64,000 nt of DNA from contig OZ038381.1 of the NCBI GenBank assembly GCA_964036045.1, positions 124,441,708-124,505,707 of the forward strand. The letters are read 5' to 3'. Within the stretch, counting starts at the first letter, position 1, and each line of letters begins with the position of its first letter. A program made the translations under genes and the position numbers. Origin of the DNA: Eutreptiella sp. 'Long Island Sound 2002' (taxonomy: Eukaryota; Euglenozoa; Euglenophyceae; Eutreptiales; Eutreptiaceae). The notes under the pieces were generated by a model. That model saw only the letters and a program-made list of their open reading frames with translations, had not been told where the DNA came from and made no database searches. Of the stretch, positions 32,949 to 42,943 are shown one piece after another.

Positions 32949-35303
32949 TCAAGAGCGTTTATTTAACTCTTGACGAGCAGCAACTCTTTTTTCCCGACTG
33001 TTACTGTGTAGCAGTTGCCGCAATACCCTGGTCCCTTTGTGCGAAAAATTTAGAGACTGTTGCCCCGCCGAGTTCCCTGGTCTGGATACTCGCTCCATCT
33101 GTATCAAATTGGTCCACTCACGCTCTTGCTCCCGAGCAATCTGGATCCTGCTAGATCCAGTGATGGCCCCAATGTCCTCCAACTGCTGCAGGTCCTGTAA
33201 GGGTTGGGGGTGAGGTGAATGGATCATGCGGACATCTCGTAAGTCCACAGAAATGCCGTGGTTTGCTTTGTACGCCAGCCAGTCATCATTAATGTCGTGC
33301 AAAAATGAGCTGGCTGGCTGCAACTCAGGCTCAGGGTAGCCCTTGTATTTTACCAGCCACTGTTTTGGCTATTTGGACGTTGCCCTTTTGGGTTCGTGGG
33401 CCAAAACCTTTTCTAACACATATGTGTTCATTTCGATCAGGAAATCCTGATCCGTATAATAATGTAACGGAGGTGTCTGTGTGTCCTCTCCCTGCTCTGT
33501 ATGGGGGGGTATGTACGGTTTAATCCTCATGGAATCCAGAACCACCTCCCCTCTCACCGTGGCCACTGTATATTGATTCCGGCCCTGCCGGGCCAGGATC
33601 TCACCTGGGCCTGTCCAAACCCTCTGCAGTTTGGAATTTGTGTCCTTTCGGTGCCCCTTATACCATACCCGCTCCCCTTTCTCGTACACGTGAGTAGGAT
33701 GTGCTTTATGAGAAGCCTTGGCCAGCTTATCATGCTGGGCCTGCAACTTTTCCTGCACATACCGCCTGTCCTCTATCAGTTTACTGAAAAATTGTACTGC
33801 ATCCTCTGAACCATGTTCAGGGATCACAGGAGGAAAATCTCCAAAACCTATGGGATTCCTCCCAAACATGAGATAATGGGGAGAATACCCGGATACAACA
33901 CCAGCAATGTCATTGCTGGTCCAAACCGCCAACGGAAGCAGTTGAACCCAATTCTTTTTCTTTGTCTGCATCAAAAATTTTCGCAGACTCGTGATTACAG
34001 TTTGCACTGCCCGTTCCGCCCTGCCGTTGGATCGTGGGCGGTATATGGGACTGTTTTTAACATCCGCCCCCGCTTGGCTGCATAGCGTATGAAAAGATTT
34101 TGCATTGACTAAATGATCATGGTCAGTAAATATCGTATGTGGCAGCCCCGCAAACTGTACCACTTTTTCCAAAACAAATTCTGCCAAACCCTCTGCCGTG
34201 AGGGATTTCTGGCAGGGGGTTGCAATGACATAACCCGTAAGCCTACACACTACTACTAATACATAATCATACTCTGTGTCTCTGTGTGTGCATGGCATCG
34301 AACTGAGAGCACAGAAATCAATACAAATACTACTGAAGGGATACTCAGCGATCGGGTAAGAGTGATTGGACTCGGGCTGTGTGCCACGTCGGTGTTTAGT
34401 CGCCTGGCACACTGGGCACCCTTCAATTACCGCTGACAACACATCAGTCCACTGTCTCTTGGGTACAGTGAACTTGTACCGTCTGTCCATCATCTCAGTA
34501 CTCTTTTGTACTCCAGGGTGTGCAAACTCATGTGTAGCCTTGCACACCTTGGTAATCAGGCTGACAGGGACGCAAATTTTACCTTCTGACCTGAACTTTC
34601 CTTGATAATATACATACTCGCATCCATTGATGTCAAGGACAGCGTCTGTTTCTAACGTCTCCCAATGCGGCTCAAAAAATGGGTCTGCCCTGTAATGCTC
34701 TGTCCAGTCAGCTGTCAGCACAGCACATGCTTGAGGTATTTTTACTTCCTTGACATCGCGGACATCATATGCATACCTGTAAACTCCTGGCATGTGCCAT
34801 GACATGTTATTGAACCCGTCATACAATTCAGTGACTTGTCTTCTGCTCATTGCAGTCACCGCGCGTACTGAAGAGGAGGAAGGGAGGGAAGAGAAATTGC
34901 TCCTGTCCTGCACCGTCTGTAGTGTGTGTAAAAATAACTCCTCTGACGACTGAAACTCCCTTCCCTGGTCATCAGTGGCCCAAAATTGCATATGCTTTCT
35001 GATAAGCCGAAGTTTGGATTCCACCTCAGAAGCATTCCAGCAATTGACTGCATGAATTGCAGTATAGGCCTGAGGGTACTGGTCCTGCAATTTCTGTCGG
35101 ATATATTCCCTTTCCTTCCTTTCTTCTTTTTGCCGCCCTGCGAGATCGGCATCACCCCCATGAAAATTTGTATCCTGGGCTGTGCCTGCAGGATATGCCC
35201 ATCGTGAGAGTGCGTCTCCCACGTTGTTTTCAGGGCCAGGCGTATATTCAATCAAAAGATTGAATCTACTCAGGGAACTCATGCCACCTTCCCCGGCGCC
35301 CAA
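32949..35303 (-). pseudogene. pol: Element C integrase with chromodomain
   Basis: Starts in a new frame at about 35,290 (one extra C in TTCCCTGAG) with the RNase H tail (FNLLIEYTPGPENNVGDALS). Zinc-binding H2C2: HEFAHPGVQKS ... CPVCQATKH. Core: Asp in SICIDFCAL, Asp in TIFTDHDHLV, Glu in RPRSNGRAERAV, with exactly 35 residues between the last two (DD35E). Next comes the GPY/F-type region (RVWTGPGEILARQGRNQYTV). An in-frame TAG at 33,369-33,371 cuts a chromodomain: TYVLEKVLAHEP before it, QWLVKYKGYPEPELQPASS after it. The frame then runs to a stop at 32,949. Apart from the TAG and the shift, the enzyme looks intact. Confidence 0.88.
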
Positions 35304-36756
35304 AGGGCCCAGAGATGGTGCACAAGTCCTCTTTGTACCATTTTACAATGGCACTGTGGTCCGTTTTGACCGTGATTTCCTGGCCCCCTATCCAGCTCTG
35401 AAATTTGAGCAAACAAGAAACAATTGCGTATGTTTCTTTCTCGCGGGGGGTCCACCCATACTGCCTGGTGTGTTTGGTGCGTGTGAACCCCTCCTTAGTG
35501 GTTACCGCACGTTCACCCTGCAACTTCCGGCTGTAAAAGGCCACTGGGCGCCATGAACCATCAGGCTGCATTTGCTCCAGCGCCCCTCCAACAGCGAAGT
35601 CGCTGGCATCACACTGGATCAACCACTGACCATCCGGTCGTGGCAACACCAACCCTTTATCCTCACTCATGACCATGTCACACAAACCTTTTTTTAGTTC
35701 CTTGAACCCTGCAATCATTTCTAGGGTCCAATGTATCTGCAATTCCTTTGCAGACAACTTCACCCTTTTTCGTTTCTTGGGGAGACCTGTTGCATCCAAT
35801 TCCACTGTCCCACCCTCTGGTTTACTCTCGAATTTATATTTTTCTTGGAGAGCTTCCATTAGTGGGCGGGCGTGCTTGGCGAACCCCGGTATGTAAATTT
35901 GGTACCATCCCACTAACCCTAAGAAGCCTTTTAAAGCTTTAGGTGTGGTAATGGTCCTGTGGTCCCACTCCTCTATGGCTTGCACTTTCCCTGGATCAGG
36001 GAAGCGCTTCCCATCCTTGAGTATGTGCCCCACGTATTTGACAGTGCGTCTGAAGAAATGACACTTCTCCAGTTTCACTGTCAACTCGGCAGCTTCCAAA
36101 GCCTCAAATAGCTGCCAGACCTCATCAAAATGTTTCTGAAAATATTTTTCCAGGGTGCCTGGTCTCTGTTTGTCTGCAACAGTCTGTCCCCCATCAATAC
36201 CTTTCCTACCTGAGGAAGCCAATATATCATCTATATATGGCCTTGCCGCAGGGCATCGGCGGGTGACATGCTGAACCATTTCCTGGTAGGCCGCAGGCCC
36301 TACCTTCACCCCCATGGGAAGGACGTTCCACTCAAATACACCAAAAGGGGTACAGAAAGCTGTCAAATGCTTACTGTCCTCCTCAAGGTGCATTTGGTGG
36401 AAGCCATCTTCCAAGTCCAGCAGGGTGAACAAAAAATTGCCATGCTGGTTGGCCAGCTGGTCTTTGATGACGGGGAGGGGGAAGCTTTTGCCCTTAAGCT
36501 GGGAATTAAGCCAGCGATAGTCAATGACTAATCGCCACTTGTTATTCCCAGGTTTAGGGACAAGAAAAGCCCTGGCAACCCATTGGGGTTTACCTGTACA
36601 CTCCCTCAGGAAACCACGTGCCTGAAAGTCTTTCAACTTTTCGGCCATCATTGTCTCCCTCAACCCCACTGCCCTAATAGGCTTTTGAGCCTTAGGCTCT
36701 GCATTGTGGATCAACTCCAATTTCACCTTCGCATGGTCACCCCGTACCTTCTATGC
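35266..36756 (-). pseudogene. pol: Element C reverse transcriptase and RNase H
   Basis: Open from about 36,753 after a TAG. RT lead-in GDHAKVKLELIHNAEP, then KWRLVIDYRWLNSQLKGKSF, first catalytic Asp in FTLLDLEDGFHQMHL, active site ARPYIDDILASSGRKG (YIDD), and the thumb/connection GFLGLVGWYQIYIPGFAKHA. The RNase H has WLIQCDASDFAVGGALEQ, PREKETYAIVSCLL and VKTDHSAIVKWYKEDL. All catalytic acidic residues are present. The frame ends at TAG 35,266, but the true coding continues in the next frame from about 35,290 (single-base insertion). About 70 residues between YIDD and the thumb (GIDGGQTVADKQRPGTLEKY) are longer than usual. Confidence 0.9.
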
Positions 36757-36828
36757 TTCAGGTGAAATTCTACCTGAATGCCTTGTTTGAAATACTGTTT
36801 TCCCAAAACGGTTCAGCAGTCATTCCCT

Positions 36829-38787
36829 TTATTCCTCTGTCCCTGCCCAGGTCTCATCAGCCTGTATTACAGACCTCACGTGTCGATTGTACACTAAGCT
36901 ACCTGCTTCAGTCCTGTGGCTGTCCTGAACAAAGGCAGCGTGTTTGTCAATGGATAAGTGCAGGATTGCCTGCTGCAGGTGGTGAATCTCCTGTTGAGGC
37001 AGGGTGTTAACCACACAGATACGAGCATCAGGAGTATGGCACCCCTCCTGCTCAGTAGTTTGACGCTGTAATAATGTAATCTGATTCACTGCTAAACATC
37101 TGTAGCAAAAATCATGTCCGACGCAGCAGCAACGCTGTTGTACTGAAATGGATAAGGATAAAGCGGGACATCGGTCCAATAGCGTACTGACTGTCTGGTA
37201 AGCCTGTCTGTCCTCCTGTAGAGAATGCTGATGATACCGAGCACCACACTCATGGGTACCCTCACAGCAGCTTTTTTGTGCAACTTCCTGTGACACATGT
37301 ATTTCCCCCCGGGGTACTTCCCGGCACCCCTGTCCTATGGATGTGGGTGGTTGGTGCCTGGATGATGATTCAAAATCTGACTCTGAACTGTTCCCTGGCC
37401 CTGGAGATCCTTTGTCAGACGATACCTGTTGTTCTGCTTTCTTCCTGCGCATGATTCGTAGCAACCTCCGATGTCGACGATTGAGGCCTGCACCTCGAGG
37501 TTCATCCATATCCTGTGAATCAGAATCAGAAGTAGAGCATACTTCCGACATCAGATCCCCAGCATTAGGCATAACAGGCAACGTGTCCTGACTGTCCTTC
37601 GTCCGATCATCATCACTATTTACTATGGGCTGTGTGTGTGTTTTACTGTGTGATGGCTCTTGCCCATATGCATCAAACAAACAAATGTGATAAGACACTG
37701 CAGTACATACTACTTTAGCTCTACCAGATACAAACAAGGGGGTTCCAATGGGTATGTCGACCCAGTCAATGACTACTTCACCCATGGCCTGAAACCATGG
37801 GTCCTTTTTACTTACTGGCAGTACTGCAATACCTTTGGCTCCGTCAACGAAAAGTTTCGTGACACAACGTTCCCACTGATAGGGGGAGGGGTGAAGCCAC
37901 ACTGGTTTCTGTCCCCAGTCGCTGTAAAATGACTTCTCCCCACCCCCAAAGTGTTTCGTGAACCGTGCGGTTTTCTGGGAACCAAACACATCTTGCTGGA
38001 TGCAAAAGTCTTGGTAATCTGGGTCAATAGTGGCCGTCCAAGCGGCTATTCTGTCAACAATCTCCTGCCTGGAAGTCAACACTGTGTCTTTACTCCTGTA
38101 CTTTCTCTGTTTCGCTGTGGCCTTTGTATGGCGGCTCCGGTTATCCAGGTAGCTGCCCTGAATCCTCCTCATGAGGTGTGATTTTACCTTCAAAACCTTG
38201 TCAGACAGGGGTCTCGACTCCCTGGCCTCCTGCAACCCAGGAGGATCGGACCAGATATCCAACTCTTGCATGTTTGCAACCATACAAGGTACTGATTGAA
38301 TCGCTGACGTGTTGGGCATCCTGGCATATCCCCAGTTGCCCTGAAACTCATCTGGTGCCCACTGTTCAACGGGGCCCTGATCTGAGCCTAGCGGTTCCAC
38401 AGTTGTTGAAAATCTGTCCTGACTGCTGTTCTGAACCTCAGGCAGCTGCGTCCACTCGCAATGTGCCTGAGTCGATCCAATATCCTGTGACGGAACGATC
38501 GGCGCCTCCGAAGAGCGACTTGAGGTGTGGGTGTTGGTTCCCAATAAATGTGGCAGAGATTGTTGTCGTACCACATCGGCCATTGTCACTGCCACCACTG
38601 CCGCAAACACCAGCAACAGCGGGAGGACATTGTGCGTATCTCCTTCAAGGAGCTGAGATTTGTACGGGAGATTATCAGGCATAGGTATGGGTATTCTATG
38701 TAACTCTGAAAAAAGCTGAATAAACTGTAGTATGTGAAATACTTGGGTGGAGGGGTCTGTTAACACCAGATTGGGTCCCACAGGAGT
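36829..38787 (-). pseudogene. Element C Dam-like, membrane-segment and Cys-rich region
   Basis: 650-codon frame, same phase as the dUTPase upstream (separated by TGA 38,788) and RT downstream (separated by TAA 36,829). Residues 51-69 form one hydrophobic segment (NVLPLLLVFAAVVAVTMAD), long enough to span a membrane. Residues about 240-355 resemble the Dam-like methyltransferase fold of retroelement polyproteins: SRQEIVDRIAAWTA, FYSDWGQKPVWLHPSPYQWE, GAKGIAVLPVSKKDPWF, IPIGTPLFVSG. The catalytic N-P-P-Y/F is replaced by H-P-S-P-Y, so it is probably non-catalytic. A Ser/Asp-rich, then basic stretch (RRHRRLLRIMRRKK) follows, then a Cys/His-rich tail (CCEGTHECGARYHQH, CCCVGHDFCYRC). I know no standard chromovirus protein with this layout. 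Confidence 0.6.
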
Positions 38788-40250
38788 TCAGAGTCCCTCA
38801 TGTAATCCCGGTTTGAACCGCAATTGGGTTAACAGGTTTTGCATAGACTCTGTGGAACGGTACCCAGTGCTGCCAAATCCTGCACTACCTCTGGCTGTTG
38901 CAGGTAGTGACTCACCGACGCTGATGGGAGGCTTCAGGTGTTGTTCCAGAACAAACTGACTCACCTTGTCCCCTACTCTCACGTGGTATGGGGTTTGCGA
39001 TGCATTAGAAAGAATGACCTGCACATTTCCCCTGTATGTGCGATCAACGACCCCTCCCATCACATGTAAGCTGTGCCTTACAGCCATGCCAGACCTATCT
39101 GCTATGCGGGCGTAAGTTCCTTTTGGTCCCATGATGGCTATATCCGTAGGGATCAGCTCTTTGCTCCAAGGCACAATTGTTACATCTGCTGCAGAATACA
39201 AATCATATCCTGCATCTTCAGAATTCGCAGATGTGGGGGGCGTGGCTTGTGAGCTCACCAACTGAACATACAATCCGTGTTCGAAAAATTCAGGCTGTGT
39301 GTCCCGCGTCGCATCCTGGCGAGTGAGATCAGTTTCGGGCCATTCCCGCTTTCGCGAGCCCTGATGTCCCATGGGAGAGGGGGGGCGGGGTGATGAAGGA
39401 GGGCTGGGCACATTACCCTCAATGGAATGAAGTGCGAGCGTCAATTTTCGCACCCCCTTCCTACGCCTGCCCTGTACCTCCTGAGGAACCAGCTGTACAT
39501 GCTTTTCAAAAGCCATTCTGTGTATAACTGGTCCGCAACTCACCACAGGTCTGGCTGATGTTGCTATTGGCAATCTGCTGTGATGAACTCCATCAGAGGG
39601 GGGGTTCACAGACGGCTCGTTACTGTACACCCTCTCCTTAGCGTTCAGACTCATGCGAGGTGCACAGCGCTCACACAGATGAGGAATATCTGTGAAAAAT
39701 GGATCTGCCCACACACTGTATGTGTGAAAGACACGTGGGCAGTCAGTATTCGTGCATGGAATCTGCCAGCAGTATTCATGAATGCTGGAGAAGCCCTTCA
39801 GCCGCTTCCCTTCTGTATTTTTCTGGCTGTGTTCACTGTGCACATACCTGATTTTGCTCATATGCCTCGTCATGCGGACATTAGCAATCGTGTTGCGTTG
39901 TACCTGAATTCTTTCATCATAATCCTGGATTGATTGCTCTGGTGGTTGAACCTGTACCAAATCAACATGATGCACTGATTGAGGTTTCCCATTCTGATAG
40001 TGCGGTGTGCGATGCAAGAATCGTGGCACTTGCATCAACGATGGCATGCCCGGTACAACACACAAATTATAACGAAGAAAAAATGGAAATCCAAGAATTA
40101 ACTTTCGTCCTATGTCTGCAACATATATAAAAGCCCTGAGGCATTTGTACTTTACAATACTGCCGTCAGGTTTGCACACTGGCAGGGTCAAATTGACCGT
40201 AACGCCCTAATTGCCGCCTTTGATGCTGCTTTTGCCTGCCCCAATGAGGG
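38788..40250 (-). pseudogene. Element C protease C-half, Cys/His segment and dUTPase
   Basis: Frame of 467 codons from 40,191, open to TGA 38,788. Residues 1-45 complete the protease (DIGRKLILGFPFFLRYN). Residues 141-176 hold Cys141, Cys146, Cys151, His156, Cys173 and Cys176, a possible zinc module. Residues 310-445 are a trimeric-type dUTPase with all five motifs in order: EDAGYDLYSAAD (326), GTYARIADRSGMA (358), GGVVDRTYRGNV (379), RVGDKVSQFVLEQ (405), RGSAGFGSTG (434). The catalytic Asp (VVDRTYRG), the RSG loop and the C-terminal P-loop-like arm are conserved. It would hydrolyse dUTP to dUMP and limit uracil incorporation during reverse transcription. Upstream, a TAG at 40,207-40,209 lies in this frame. 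Confidence 0.88.
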
Positions 40251-40651
40251 CAACTGGCCTTTGAAGCATCTTTCAGTGTCCCTTTGTCAAAGAGCTCGAA
40301 GCCTGCCAAGGCCTCCATTTCGGATCCTGTGTCGACTAAAGCTTCCAGATCCTTGTCGCTGAGGCTCAGCGCCGTCTGTTGGAATTGGACCCGGGCGGGA
40401 ATAATCATTTCGGTCCTGTCCGCGTCTTTTCCAGATTTTCCTCGTCGTATCCGGGGTCGAACCACCTCATCTTGTATCTCATTGAGATCAATCTTGAGCT
40501 TCTTTCGTTCAGAGATTCCCACGTTGACGACTTTGTTCATATTCAAATGCAAGATCGCCTTTTTGGTGCTGGCCCTCACAGGCTGTGACCCTGGGGCGCT
40601 GGTGCGACGGACGTCATGATAGCGTCGCCGCTTACGGGGCCGCCTGTGCCC
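40166..40651 (-). pseudogene. pol: Element C protease N-half, start of Pol
   Basis: Follows the UAG at 40,652 in frame with Gag. A basic leader (GHRRPRKRRRYHDVRR) is followed by KKLKIDLNEIQDEV and the active site LEALVDTGSEMEALAGF (Asp-Thr-Gly-Ser). About 20 residues later, near 40,250, coding moves to the next frame (a one-base difference in GCTTCAAAGG), where GAGKSSIKGGN and the rest of the protease continue. A retropepsin processing Gag-Pol. Confidence 0.82.
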
Positions 40652-40654
40652 CTA
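40652..40654 (-). promoter_or_regulatory. Element C gag-pol UAG junction
   Basis: CCT TAG GGG CAC on the minus strand, between Gag (PAVQNP) and the basic Pol leader. No frame change is needed to read through. Same stop codon and same GGG triplet as in B1 and B2. Confidence 0.65.
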
Positions 40655-42943
40655 AGGGTTCTGTACTGCCGGAGGAGTTGCTTCTGTAACTTCCTCCTTT
40701 GCGGTCTCCGCCTCGGCCTCAACTTGCCGCAGCCTGCCTGTCTGTCGTCTCTTGCTGTCGGAACCCTTCCGATACTTTTTGTCCCTCTCATTTTTCTTCG
40801 AATCACTTCGCTTTATTGAATCTCTGTCCTTTCTATCGCCTGGGCAATCTTTCCGATGATGACCGTACTTGCCACATCCAAAACATTTGTGGTCTTCCGT
40901 CTTCATTGATCGTTCCGACCCATGTGGGCTGTTACCCCGCGTTGTTCGTGATGCTGTTGTCGACGTCTTCCCTGACGACCATGAACTTTGCGTTTTGGCA
41001 GAACCATCGGATGCAGTGCTGTACCGTCTGTCATCTTGTCGCCGCGGTTCTCTCGGATCACGATCTCCTTGTCGATTCTGATATCGGTCACGGGAACTGC
41101 CGTGTCTATCCTCCTGATATTGGTCCCTGGAGCGGCTGTCACTCGACCGTCGGAACTCTTTGCGACTCTTGTCTGCGCTAGAGTGCCGTTTGTCGTCCTT
41201 GCCGTGCCTGTTGTCCCGATTTCGGTGAAAGTCTCGATTGTCCCGATTTGTGGACCTATTCTTGTACTTGTCTTCCGATGAGCTTCGCCTCGTGATGTCG
41301 CGATTCAACTCCCGAACAATCTGCGTCTGGTCAGACTTCACTGCTCCCAAAATTTGTTGGCGTGACTCTTGTGCCTGGTCCCTGTTGACCAGCTGCCCGC
41401 ATATCCACGCAAACATCTCAACATAGGAATAAGGGGCATACGTTGCTTCATCGTCATGTAGTCGTCGTTCCATTCTTTCCCACAATTTGTCTTGGGGATG
41501 TTTTGCAAGATAATAATAGAAATGTTGCAGCAATGCCTCCTTGGCTAACTGATGGGTCATACGTCCTTTGACTTTGGTGCCCTTTTGCTGAAACTCCGCC
41601 CAGAAGGTAACCCATCGTTCTGAAGTCATGTCCTGGGACACGTCAATCTGCAGATCTCGGAATTCTGCCTTTCCTTTATATTCATGTGGAAGCACCGTTC
41701 CAGTCACGATGTTCCATGCTAATTCGAAGTCATCTTCCACACCCTCATCTTCCAGTTGTTGCTCCTTTGCCTCTCTAAAATCCTTGTTATCCAACACGGA
41801 GATCAAAAGTTCAACCTGATATGCAGGACTGAACCGTCCACGCCTGCGATGCCGCCATTTCAAGAACTGCTTGGACCACTTATCCTTTGTTTCTACTGTG
41901 CAGTCCCAATGTGGCACCTTGGCCTCTTGCTGCATGGAGTCCTTGGTTTCATCATCTATCAATGTGTGACCCTCTTTGCCGAATACCCCGGGTTCATCTC
42001 GCTTGCTGGGGTCCAGCTCATGCGTTTCCGTCCCGTATTGGCGTTCCGGTCTCACCTCCAAGAAAGCAGCACATTCCCATATTCCTGTGGGCCGTACTGA
42101 TCGACCCTTCCTCGATGGTGGCGGCTTAAGGGCTCGGCCTGGCACCAGGAAATGGTCTTCAGTGAAGAGCCATTCAATCTGTCGCCACCGGAATGTGGTT
42201 GTGTCCTCATAGCTTTCGTTGTACCAACTGAGCACTTCGGACTTCACTGATGGCATCCATAGTGGTCCTATGCGGAGGCGTACTGCTTCACTGGCCACCG
42301 TCCTGCTGGCATCCACCGTGAACAGCGTCGCCACAGATTCTGTGTCTTCCGCCGGACGTCTGTTGACTCCCTCGACGCTGGCTGTGACTTTCGGTGGCAT
42401 ACTGTCAGCACCTCTGGCCACCATCTCAGCCACCCCCTCCTTGAATCGTGCTGTGTCGTCCATCACCTTCCGTATCTCTGTTATGCAATGATCCTGCACC
42501 TGTTGGTACTTCTCTCTGGCCACGCCCGTGGAATTCTCCAACTGGTCTTTCACGCCTCGTTTATGACGTTCCAAGGCCTCACGGTGATTGTTTTTCACCC
42601 TCTCGATCTCCTCCGTGAGCGCCTGAATTTCCCCGGCATTTTCTGTCGAACTGGTTTCCAACTGATCCTTCAATCGCTCCAGAACTTCATTGGTCTGTTC
42701 GAACTCCCCCTTGATGGATTGGATTTGTCGGTCTGCGTCATCGGGTGTAGCGTGCTTTGTATGTTCTCTCTCTTGGATTTTCTTCTCCCTGGTCGTCACC
42801 AATTCACTTTCATAATGGCGTAGTTTTTCTTGGGTGTCTTGCCATTCCTTGTTCATTTTCCTGTGGTGCATCTCCACACCTTTCTCCATGTCCTGAATTT
42901 TCTGGTTCAGTGTGGTCTGCACCTTATCACAGCGGTTTTCACC
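40655..42943 (-). pseudogene. gag: Element C Gag, capsid and nucleocapsid part
   Basis: About 763 codons. It begins with coiled coil (NQKIQDMEKGVEMHHRKMNK through ALTEEIERVKNNHREALERH), then capsid-like sequence (FRWRQIEWLFTEDHFLVPGR, KWSKQFLKWRHRRRGRFSPA, LWERMERRLHDDEATYAPYS). Next is a long Arg/Ser/Asp-rich region resembling RS domains (NRDNRDFHRNRDNRHGKDDK), and a CCHC knuckle CFGCGKYGHHRKDC near 40,880, followed by a Lys/Arg-rich end. It binds RNA and forms the particle core. It is in the +1 frame relative to the preceding coiled-coil ORF; the switch point is 42,939-42,943. Confidence 0.82.
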
